A DNA stretch of 64,000 bases from contig NC_052017.1 of assembly GCF_015832195.1 (NCBI RefSeq), forward strand, positions 76,881,801-76,945,800, written 5' to 3'. The translations under genes were made by a program, and so were the position numbers. The notes beneath the pieces were generated by a model. That model saw only the letters and a list, made by a program, of their open reading frames with translations, was not told where the DNA came from and did no database searches. Origin of the DNA: Motacilla alba alba. Taxonomy: Eukaryota > Chordata > Aves > Passeriformes > Motacillidae. Below are positions 26,528 through 36,900 of this stretch, piece after piece. Each line of letters opens with the position of its first letter. The stretch's first letter is position 1.

Positions 26528-29500
26528 AAGAACACTCTTAGTAGTGTACTAATTAAATTTCTGTGAATTATCCTGGAAGATAAAATTAAATTAAAAAAAT
26601 AAATGGAAACCAAACATAATTAAGTACAATGCAAGCAAATTATGAAGTTATCAGCTTGATAACTGGTTTCCTAATGTCCAGTAGAGCATGACGTTGTTAC
26701 TGAGGATTTCTGTCTCAGGTGCTTGTATGGAAGGACAGACCTTCTCTCACAAATAATCATTCTCCCTTTGGGCTTTTGAGAGCATGTCTGAATACTTCCT
26801 GCCAAAGCATTTTTGATGTTGGAAGGATGCAGGGGGAGACATTGGAAGTGGGGAGGGGAAGCAGGGAAAGGGGTGTTTGTTCAGAATAAATTTTAGAATA
26901 TTAAAACTCCAAGATTTATCAGGGGATATGCCAGAGAGGCAGCAAGCAGCATTTCCTCATGCCCCTCCCCCAAGTGAAACAGTGTTAGGCTTTAAGCATT
27001 CAACACAAATATGGACTGTGAACAACCATGGTACTTCCCCAAACCCTGCTATGTCTCAGAAGTACTTTTTTCGTCAGAAAAAAATTTATCTATGTACACC
27101 CTCTCAAGTGAAAACACCTGTGTACACGTACAGTTGTATACATCCCTCAGCCAAAATATGCATTCAAACGAGCCATGTGCTGACTGTGAGCAGTCTGGAT
27201 ACGAAATAGATGAAGTTTCCTGAAGCATTTCTCAGTAATGTGGCAAAGAGGATGATAATCATGATTGCATGGACCAGACCTGTGTTGGATGCCGGGCTGT
27301 TTGGGTCCATGTGGCCAGGTGTTAGCAGCAGGGGGCTGCAGTGCTGAGCCTTGTGATGAGTGGACACAGACAGTTCCAGCCCTATTGCAGGGGGATTCAT
27401 TAACTATAAGATTTCTACTAAAAGAATTCAAGAAAATTGTAGGACTTTAGGACACCTATCTCCATACATCCTCTTGCAGCTCTACAGCATGATAAATATT
27501 TACAATTGCAAAATGGAGGTGCGGGTACCATGTTCCTTACCATTCAGCCTTGTTTTGGGAGGGTCTGAATCTCCATGAGACTAGTTGTCATGTTAAACAC
27601 ATTAAATTTGGTTAATCCTGGCTGATTGCAAAGCAGCCTGCTTTTGGCATTCCAAATGCAAATGCATGTAGTCAGATAACCAATAAAAATTTTTCCAAAC
27701 ACAGTGTGGAAGTCAAGAGCTGTGCTTATCCCCATTCTTATCTTTACTGCTAAGCAGACAGGAGGCCAAGTAACAGATTTTTAGAAGAGGATACCCAAAA
27801 AAATTAAAATCAAAAAGGATAATAAAACTGTAGATGGATGGTGTTCTTTTCAATGAATTAAGCTTATTTTCTTCTAATTCAAATTTAGTTTAAATAAACA
27901 GAAGTCATGTATTTGAGGACTGAAAATCAAAATGTTTTGGAGGCAAAGAAAAATAAGACTTTCCAAGAGAAAGGAAAACAAACATTAAATTTTCTCATAG
28001 TGTTCATTTAGAAGAAGTTCATATGATCTTTAAAGTACACACACATTTAAAAAAATTACTGTTTGTGAATTTACACTTATCAAATTACATACTCCCTATG
28101 TAGTATAAACTGTCAATATCTCAATGAAAAATTCATAAGTAAAAAAATTCTGCTAGAACTTTTCTTGCAAAATGAGTTTGCTTCACGAAGGAAGATCTTA
28201 CACTTTTTTTCTTCACCATCCTAACAGATACCTTCTATTGAAATCCAAGGTCAAAACAAATAAAGATTCAGAAAATGCAAAGAACTCAAGTTATAACTGT
28301 ATGTAATTAAATGTACTATTGAGAGTAGTTGCACTGAAGTTACTGAAGTTCTTTAATTGTACTTTCAGCTAAGTATATGTAAACTGAATAAAAGAGTGTG
28401 GAGGAAAGAGACCTATGTCTTTATTCTCACCTATAACATGAAAAAATTATACTTGCTCTACTTTTCCAATGTTCTCTTACACACAAGAGATTAAGATAAA
28501 AATACAACAGGTCGATATAACTGATCTATAAATAAGATGTTTAATGCTAATTTCATTTCTTAGAGGCACAACATAGAATAAATACCTTTATGTCTTGGCA
28601 CATTTTAACAAACATTCCACACTAAAAATACATAGAAAATTTTAAAATTAATTGTACTGCCCTATGTTGCAGAAGCATGAAAAACTGAATGAATAAAAGG
28701 TTTTGTACTGGATCTGTCTAGCTCTTTCTTTAACTAGTCCTCTCTAAAGGCATAAACAGAGAAAAGGTTTTCAATTCTAAAAGTCAAGTTTTACTGGAAC
28801 ATAAGTTAGGATAGTTACTTTCTTAAGTGGAAAATTTGCTAAATAAGAAAGGCAAAAGACAAATGGAAAATGACCATCGAGTCACAACCAACCTGCCTAC
28901 CTAATCCCCGTTTTCTCTTTATTTTGTTGTATTGAAAAATTGTGATGGTGAATCAAAGTAACATTATCTGCTGCTTCACTACAGTTCATTTAAGTTGCAG
29001 GTTTGAACAGAGTGCTGCTGATATGCAGGCCAGGGTAGGATGAAAGTTGCATTCTGTCACATTCCAAATTTTTAATTATACTTACTTAGCAAAGTTAGAC
29101 ACAAAACCCCAAAAGCTACTAAACTTGACAAATCATGACTAAAATTGAACAAGGGCTGACGTTACATGACAAACGTATCTCAGAAAAAAAAAGGAGCATG
29201 CAGCTCTGGGCAAAATAGTCAGACAGCTGATGTCCATTGAACCTTCAGCATGACTGTCTGGTTTCAATGTCAACACAAATTTCTTTCTAGAGTATTTCAT
29301 CCGACACTCCAAAATTGTTTGAAGCAGAGATGGAATGTGGGACTGCTTACCCACTTGATGGTGACTAATGGGTAATATGGGGAAAAAGCTCCCTCTTCTC
29401 ATTTGAATGTCTAATGATGGATGTTTGGGGTTAGATTTCATTAGCCTGCTGAGAACCATGCATGCAATAATTCACTATTAAAAAAAAAAAGTTTGTGTGA

Positions 29501-30461
29501 TTGAGCTCTGTATTTAACAAAATATTCTTCTGTTTCCTATTACAGAGACTGCACGACATATTAAGCTAATTTCAGTTTCATCTGATTCCTTCAGTGTTTC
29601 ATAACTAACTAAAATTCTCTGTCATTCACTACTTTTATAACGCCATCAAATCAGATAGGACCATAGGGAAGAATGTAGAAGACTATGTATATTTTGCTTG
29701 CATTTATTTTTCAAGATTGAGGGCAGGAGTAGCTGTTCTTGGTATCAAGTTATTCATTGCTAATGTAGAAATTCAGTCTTCACAGAATTTGTATTAAGTG
29801 GGATGAACGCAGTTTATTAATTCAACAATTTGTGATTCTGGCAGAGTTGTCCTTCAAGTCAGGCCAAGTACCATAAAAGAGTTTTCACTAAAACTAACAG
29901 TGCATTCAATTAGTTTTAAGCAACAGTTATGCAATAAATAATTAAACTATAATGACCCTTCTGGTCTACAGTACCAGCAAAATGAAATTAAATTCTGGTC
30001 TACAGATACTTGCCTGAACTTCTTTTTGCAATTCCTAATCCAGTAAAAATAATACTGATGTTCAGCCTAGACTGTCCAGTCAATATCTGGATGACAGATT
30101 TTTTCAAGCAAGACTTTCTGATTAGGTAGTTTTTTCTTGCAAGTTCTTTTCTAAAATGTTATTTATTTTCACTTTTACTGATTCCCAAACATTTCACTAC
30201 TAAATAAGTACATTGATTGAATAATTTTTGTAGTGGATTATTTTATCAATCTGTGTAATTCTTGAACAAATAACCATCAATATAAACAATCAAAATTCCT
30301 TGCACTGCTGTATTACTGAGGTAATGAACTGCAGATTCTGTAACTTGTGTCACAGCGTCACACCTGTAGGGCATCAGTTGAACTTGATGCTGCCACCACT
30401 GCCACCCCTTTACATGTACCCCAGGCACAGTCCTCAGATTATTCCCTTCTTGAATATACAT

Positions 30462-30489
30462 GACTTCTATTAAACATTTAATAGAAGTC
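30462..30489. repeat. perfect 13-bp inverted repeat, 2-base loop
   Basis: Arm GACTTCTATTAAA at 30462-30474 is followed by the loop CA and the exact reverse complement TTTAATAGAAGTC at 30477-30489. A near-copy of the left arm (ATTCTATTAAAC) lies 16 bases downstream. On the DNA level this is a near-perfect palindrome. I see no gene to which it could act as a regulatory stem. Confidence 0.9.
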
Positions 30490-30505
30490 TTTAATTCTAT
30501 TAAAC

Positions 30506-30541
30506 CTGTAAGGGCAGGGCTAATTTGTCCTGCCCTTACAG
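30506..30541. repeat. perfect 13-bp inverted repeat, 10-base loop
   Basis: Arm CTGTAAGGGCAGG at 30506-30518 pairs exactly with CCTGCCCTTACAG at 30529-30541 around the loop GCTAATTTGT. It begins 16 bases after the previous hairpin. The arms are GC-richer than the surroundings, so the stem would be stable. The pair may reflect template-switch mutation or a structured element. Confidence 0.9.
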
Positions 30542-30649
30542 CTGTGCATTTCCATGGCTTTCTTGCAATTACATTTTCACATAATTTTATTTTGCTTTGA
30601 GTTTTTCTACAGTGTTTTACTGTTACCAATCTTTCACTGTGAGTGAGGG

Positions 30650-30680
30650 TGTTTTTGTTTTGGTTTGGTTTGGCTTTTTT
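30650..30680. repeat. T/G-rich low-complexity tract
   Basis: GTTTTTGTTTTGGTTTGG followed by another TTTGG unit and a T-run. It is a short member of the T/G-rich class found throughout the window. Confidence 0.6.
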
Positions 30681-31981
30681 CTCTGCATTAAGTCCTCAGA
30701 ATTCGTGGTATTAGAAAAAAAACATCAAGGCTGGAACATATATGTCCTCTTTATGCTTGGTAAAAAAAAACTCCTGTGGAATCACAAGAAATATAAGATA
30801 TCGTTTACCAGGAATGGACTTTTGTAAAACAGAGTTGGTGGAAGAAAGGGTCTAGGTGTAAGTTGACATAGGTACCATTTGGTCTAAAAAAGACTTGTAA
30901 GAAGGAATTCAAATCATCAGTCTAAAACCTGACGTGTTAAGTCCCAGATGTGCCACTATTAGGTAGTCAATATAACATGCTCTCATTCTTGGCTTTCTTC
31001 TTTAAAGTAAAGTAAATAAAGCCAGGGAGACTGACTTGACATCTTAATGTTTATTTAACTCACAGCACACTTACCTGGCAACTAAAATCCTGTGTTTCAC
31101 ATTCTTGCTCCAAATGATTTCTTTAATGAAATACATCAGTGTAATCAGGTGTGAGCAAAACCATCAGAGCCCAAAGTATTGTATAGCATGCACCTAAAGT
31201 TGTTTTTTTTTTTTTTACCTGCACTGACCACTCATATTTCAGTGGGAAGGACTACTGTTATTCCAGACCTTGAGGTCTCCACTCCAACATTCCACTTGGT
31301 CAGTTATAAGACTGGTTGCTCAATGCCTTAGTCAGTGAGACCTTGAAAAACTACAAGTATGAAGGCTACACAGTCTGCATGGGCAGCCTCTTCCACTGTG
31401 TGACTCTTCTCACAGTGAGAATGCCATATATCCAGCCCAAACTCCCTTTACAGAAAACCAATGTTTTCTGTAAATCTATTCATCACTCCACTTGTCAACC
31501 TAGAAGCACAGAGAGACAAACCGTTTTCTTTCAGACTGAATGCAATCTGTCTGCCATCAATCTGAAGTCAGTCTTCTCAACAGGATGGCTCTTCTTGGAT
31601 TTTCATTTCAGCACACACGATTACTTTAATTACTGAAAATCTCTAACTTTCTGTTTGAGAACTAACTCCGTAATTGCCAGTCATTCACACTACCTTGATG
31701 AAAAGGAAAATAAGAGGATGGTACAAGATGCTGGCTGTCTTTGACTGCATCTAAATGGTGTGACTCTATATCTAAATGCCTAGGTCAGCAAAACTATACT
31801 GTGGTACTTCTTAATGATTTTTACATTTGTGCAGATCCTCAGCCCTCTTAGTAAGTCTACCACAAAACTAAGCCCCATATGAAGAAATATATCAGAAATC
31901 ATACTAAACATTCACATTTCCTTTAAAAAAAATCAATTCTTTTTCAACTAGGCAAGACTAAAGATAGAATAAATAATGAAT

Positions 31982-32395
31982 TGCAGAGTCATTCAGGCTG
32001 GAGAAGCCTTAGGAGTTCTCTAATCCAACTAAAGCTCTGAGGTCAGACCAGGTTGCTCAGGGCTTTATAAAGTCTGGTCTTGAAGACCTCTGGTACAGAC
32101 ATTCTGCATCATCTCTGGGAAGCCTATTCCAACATTGTCTGTCTTCTTGTCATGCCCACTCCTCCCAGCCCTTAAACTGGATCTTCTGTCTCTTTCAATT
32201 TATGTCTATTATCCCATGTGGTCCTGTCACGCACATATCTAAAGAGCCTGACTGCATCTTCTCATAACCCTCCATAAAGACTGGAAGGCTTCTATTACAT
32301 TTCCTTTGCAGCCCACCTCCCGTTTTACTCTAGGCTAAGTAATCTCAGCTCCCTGAGCCTTTCCTGGTGGGTCATGTGTTTCAAAGAGTAAGTCA
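31982..32395 (-). mobile_element. CR1 LINE fragment, minus strand
   Basis: In reverse orientation, the terminus-like GCAGAGTCATTCAGGCTGGA is followed by TGAGGTCAGACCAGGTTGCT, CAGGGCTTTATAAAGTCTGG, TCTTGAAGACCTCTGGTACA, GGGAAGCCTATTCCAACATT, AAGAGCCTGACTGCATCTTC, TAACCCTCCATAAAGACTGG and CAGCTCCCTGAGCCTTTCCT. This order matches the CR1 subclass whose 3' UTR contains 'GGTTGCTCAGGGCTTTATCC'. It is the third distinct 3'-end type in the window. Diverged, 5'-truncated and without coding capacity. Confidence 0.88.
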
Positions 32396-33072
32396 CAATT
32401 AATTTCAGCAGTAGGACATAGAACTGAACAAGAAATATGCACAAATTTAGGTCCTCTTGCTCTAGTCTATTTCAAGTTTAGTACCTTTTTTTTCCACATA
32501 GCTTCAGTTTTTTCTGTAGCTGTCTAAATGTTCCTGCAGGCCACCACTAATTATCTACTTCCCTTGAATAAGGGAAAGTGATGGATAAATTTTCAGAGAA
32601 TTTCCTAACTTGATATAAGCTTCCAATTCAATAATCACTTTGCTCATTGAAAGAATTGCAAATACATTTTACATAGCTTCCGGCTTTAGTACTGGCTTTT
32701 GTGAACTTCAGTTTTTGGATGCTTACTCTGAAAACACAGAGGTGTAGTTCCAAGAGGGAGTTCTCATAATTTATCTTTACCTTTTCTTGTAATTAAAGGT
32801 TTTCAAACTAGTTTTCTAATAAGTCTAAAAAGGCATTGGGCCTTCCTCTGTTGCATTTGGAGATGGAATTGCTGGGTGAGGAACAGAAGGAAGAGAAAGG
32901 GAACCCAGAGTCTTAAAATATGGAATGTTTAATTTTGCTTGGAGTGGAAAGCCAGTTAAGAACAAATTTCCATCCAATGATAACATTCTCTGAAAAAGTG
33001 GAAAATTGAGATTTTAAAATACAGTTCTATAGACAGCACAAAGCATCTAGTTTGTTGTACATAATCTGAAGC

Positions 33073-33158
33073 AATTGTTGATAGATCATAACATAACTAC
33101 CTTTAAAAATGATAGAATTGTTGATAGATCATTGCATAACTGCCTTTAAAAATAAGAA
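33073..33158. repeat. 43-bp tandem duplication, two copies
   Basis: Copy one (33073-33115) and copy two (33116-33158) both begin AATTGTTGATAGATCAT and continue with CATAACTRCCTTTAAAAAT. They differ at only a few positions. The copies abut directly, which indicates a local duplication that has since accumulated substitutions. Confidence 0.9.
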
Positions 33159-33394
33159 TATTATGTTTGAATCCAGCCTGTCTCTTCAAATAATTATGTT
33201 GTAGTAAATGACTGAAAATTGAAGTGTGCTGGAAGAAAGCTATTCTTTGCAAGGAGAGAAGTTAAATACTAAAGAGGTTCCCAGAGTGGCTGAGACATCT
33301 TGATCCATGAAGATTTCAAAAAAAGAAAATAAGAATTAACTAGACAAGGCTAGGAGCAGCCTACTGTGACTTGGAAATTAGTCCTGTTTGTATA

Positions 33395-33880
33395 TGATGG
33401 TGAGTTGATCTTGGCTGGCTAGCAGACCTTCACTCTCTCATTTTTACCCACTCTCCTTAACAGGACAGGGTAGAAAGTAAGAAAAAGTTTATTGAGGTCA
33501 AAATAAAGACAGGGGAATCACTCATCAATTCTCATCATACGCAAACCAGGCTTGACCTAAGGAAAATTATTTTGATTAGTTACCAATTAAAATAGGGTAA
33601 GTTGGTGAAAAAAAAGGCCAAAAGACTCTAAAACACCTTTATCCAACCCAGTCTTATTCCCAGGCATAGGTTAACTCTGTCTCTAACTCCCCTACCATCC
33701 CAAACCCCACCCTAAGCTACACAGGGGGATGGGGAATGAGTGACTGCAGTCAGTCCATTACAGCTCCTCTCTGCCTTTCCTTGCTCCTCACATTTTTCCC
33801 TGCTCCAGCCTGGGGCCTTCCCAGGGGCTGAAAAGAACCACCTGCCCCAGCATCTCCTCCTCTTTTCTCACTACCTCAAG
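33395..33880 (-). mobile_element. avian ERV LTR fragment, minus strand, same family as 9.4 kb
   Basis: Read on the plus strand, GTGAGTTGATCTTGGCTGGC is the reverse complement of the LTR 3' terminus. It is followed by ACAGGACAGGGTAGAAAGTA, AATCACTCATCAATTCTCAT, GGAAAATTATTTTGATTAG (complement of the AATTAATTTTCC region at 9.6 kb), ACAGGGGGATGGGGAATGAG, GCAGTCAGTCCATTACAGCT and CCCTGCTCCAGCCTGGGGCC. Every landmark has a counterpart in the 9366-9763 copy, in opposite orientation and order. The fragment reaches further into the LTR (toward its 5' side) than the 9.4-kb copy, then ends against a CR1 tail. No internal retroviral region is recognisable. Confidence 0.72.
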
Positions 33881-33886
33881 AGAGAT

Positions 33887-33951
33887 GAGCAGGACCTGAT
33901 GGCTTCCAGAGGTACCTTCCAATCTAATGTATTCTGCTATTATGTGATTAA
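33887..33951 (+). mobile_element. CR1 LINE 3' tail, plus strand
   Basis: AGCAGGACCTGATGGCTTCC, AGAGGTACCTTCCAATCTAA and TGTATTCTGCTATTATGTGA correspond to the last ~65 bases of a CR1 element ('ggacctgatgatcttcagaggtcccttccaa...' followed by the terminal repeat). It directly adjoins the LTR fragment, so one element probably inserted beside or into the other. Confidence 0.5.
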
Positions 33952-33959
33952 TCACACAG

Positions 33960-36900
33960 TTAAAAGCAGTTGCTAAAATATATAAGAGCAGGCATATCTA
34001 ATTAGTAAAAGCTCATTTAGTTTGATTTTCTGAAAAATTTAACGTGGGTACAGTCAGTTTTGCTTTTTATCAGCCTGAGAACTGCACATCTATTTAAAAT
34101 ACTTCTTTTCTCAGAGGGATTGCAACTTTAAATTGGAACTTAATTTAAGATAAATAATAACAAATATTGCCTTGAAAACAAATAAATCTTGCAAAGTAAA
34201 AATTTTTGTGTTTTATTTCTGACTAGGAGTCCTCATGGAAGATAAACTGGAAGGCTTAAAGTACCTGCACTAAAGGTCCCTAAAGCATCTTAGGAGCTCT
34301 CTTAATTGCATGATCCAGCTAGCTATTAACATTACTGACATTCACTGTCTGAAACATGAAAGCCATTACAAGTACACTGTAGCTGCTCCAGACATCATAG
34401 CAGGTATTAAAGGGGAATATTTCTCAATTAAAAAATAAAGTATAATATAGACACAGTCTTGCAATAATAGCTCTTTGCATTGAACAGAAAGAAGGCTAGC
34501 TGAGCTGCTTTGTGTTGGATGTTGTCGGATCACATTATCTCTAAAACCCAACTCTAAAATTCTTTAATTTTTAAAATTAAATCTCAATTGCAAAACAAAC
34601 ATAGATAGAAAATACAGCAACAAATTTCCAGAAACAAGATCTATATCAAAATTTTCATATGGCTAGGAGTTATCTTTGGTCCTATCATAATCTTAGCCCT
34701 GTATGTCTGATTTTGAGCTTCATTCTATAAACACATGTATTTCTTCATGCTTCTTCAAACACTGACACTAGAATTCAGCCCTAATAGGTCCTTCACAAGC
34801 AACTGTGACTTCTGAAATGGCTGTAGGAGCTAAAGGCTGCAATGTAGCATAGAGAAGATGTTGTCATGCAGAGAAATATACTATCTTCTTATTGTGTTAG
34901 GGTTGTATGAGTTTGTTTCTTTATTCCAGAAAGGAGGACAAGTACAATGAGTTTTTTGTCTGCATCTCTGGGTGAGTCCAGCCTTACCTGCTTGCAAGCC
35001 ACAGGTCAAACTTTACTGAAGTGAAAAAGACCTCAAAAGTAATACCTTAATATAAACTCAATAGTAGCTTTATTTTTAATTAAAAAAGCAGTATATGTAC
35101 AGCAACTTTGAAACAATCAGTCTTCACTGGAAGATCTAGAAGAGTTGTGGTACAATGGCTCTTGAAGCAATGTTTCAGTTTATCCCCACAAGCAGTTTGA
35201 ATCTGGGAGGCAGAGTAACAGGTTCCACAAGCTCAGGCTTGTTGCCTCCAGCTACCATTCTAGAAACACACAGACCACAGAAGCCCTGCAGCCCTTGGTT
35301 TTGGGTGCTGCAGGCACCCTACTAGGAAACAATCCTTACTTGCACTGGTTGGTAAAAGTATTCTTATGGTGAAAAAAGTTTTGTTTTCTGACTGAAAAGA
35401 CGTGGAAGAGAGACACCTGTGGCAGATGCAATATCAGTTATAAGTATTATATTAATGCAATATTCTTTAACTCACAGCTTGATGCAAAGAGCATCTTGCA
35501 TCTTTGGGACAGCTTGCAGGGCTTCTTTGTCAAGAACATAGAGAACCACTCTGAAGCTCAGGCAAGCAGCAAGTTCTGCTGCAAGTGTGTGCTCAACAGT
35601 TAACAGAATTGGGCTGCTGGGATATAGATCTCTGAAGCTGCTATTTGAAAATGAGATTTCCCTAGCATTTTTCTCTTCCTTCTCTATTTAAGACTAAATT
35701 TCCAAAAAGCTGCTAAACTAACATGCCATGAGTGTACAAGATACACTTATACACTAGAAGAGCAAACAAGATCTTCCAAAATTATCTTTTTTTCTCACCA
35801 AGATTCTGTCTTTGCTTTACCTCCATAGACAAACACTGTGCTTTGAATGTGCTTAGTACTCTGTTATTGCAAGCAGGCTCACCATTTCTACCAAGATGAT
35901 AAACAATATTGACTATCTACAATTTCCGACAAAATATTCCCAGATTCATTGCCATTTTAATTTGTAATACCATGCAATTAATTTTTCAGTTGACTAAAAG
36001 TTCTGGAGAGTTTTTAATTCTCTTCACACAAAATGTCCATTTTTAATTTACTTATCAAGCCCATAGATTCTCCACTGAGTTAGTTTGTGCAATGTAGTTG
36101 CTAGGCAACCAAAGTGATTTTTCCTATCTTAGTTCAGAAAAGAGAGATATAAGTTTACCAACCTGAACCTTGCTGAAGCTTTTCTGGTTTAATTAAGTCT
36201 CTAACATTTATAATCCCTTGTCACTCATATCTCTCCTCACTGGTTTTTTCATTGGAGTTTCATGGAGGTGGGAACAGATGTAGCAGTCCTCAGAGCGTGT
36301 GGTTTAAGCCAAGCCAGTAACATATTACCTGACTTCATAACTTAGGAGGGAACAGCGTAAACGTATAGAACTCGTCAACAGTTTTCTATTTGATGAAACA
36401 ACACATCATAAGTCCGTAAAGTCAGCTTCAAAAGTCAAACATGGAACGGTTATCTGTTTTAGTGTTGGCAGTGTTCAGGTTCTTCTAGATTGATAGAATG
36501 CTAAAAAACCCATAATGGCTAATAGTTGTTCTGAATACTATTTTACTTTCCCCCCTAACCCTAGCTTATTTTTTCATACTAAAATTGGATGCATTCCATA
36601 TTTATAAGTTTCTAATTGAATGATCTCTGACAATTTTTTTCATGAGACGGTGTTGTTCCTATCAGAAGTGAAATGTTTTTATCCAGACATGTGCCCAATG
36701 CAGTAATCATGAATATAGTTTTAAAACCACAAGATTTAACATATTCAGTGAGTCATAAATTATATATAATGTTTTCAAATTGGAAGAGGAAGATGGGTCG
36801 GACAAGCATATGACTACATTCCATTTAAGATTAGGGCAGTTAAGAAGCAAGATAAGAACAGGCAAATAATAATGGTTGTTCCCAAAATGATGAGAAGAAA

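Larger units (their letters stand above)
23292..31981. other. gene-free stretch between repeats
   Basis: No gene, RNA gene or interspersed repeat is recognised. A locally more GC-rich patch at about 27.26-27.39 kb carries overlapping frames on both strands but shows no coding pattern I can support. The notable items, listed separately, are the A/C-rich tract at 26.45 kb, the hairpin pair at 30.46-30.54 kb, the T/G tract at 30.65 kb and a 14-base T-run at 31203-31216. Confidence 0.5.

Noticed and set aside
30246..30629. 127-codon open frame, minus strand
   Set aside because: Among the longest frames, but I recognise no domain. It runs through both perfect hairpins, so part of its sequence comes from inverted repeats. 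No promoter, splice or family evidence supports it as a gene.
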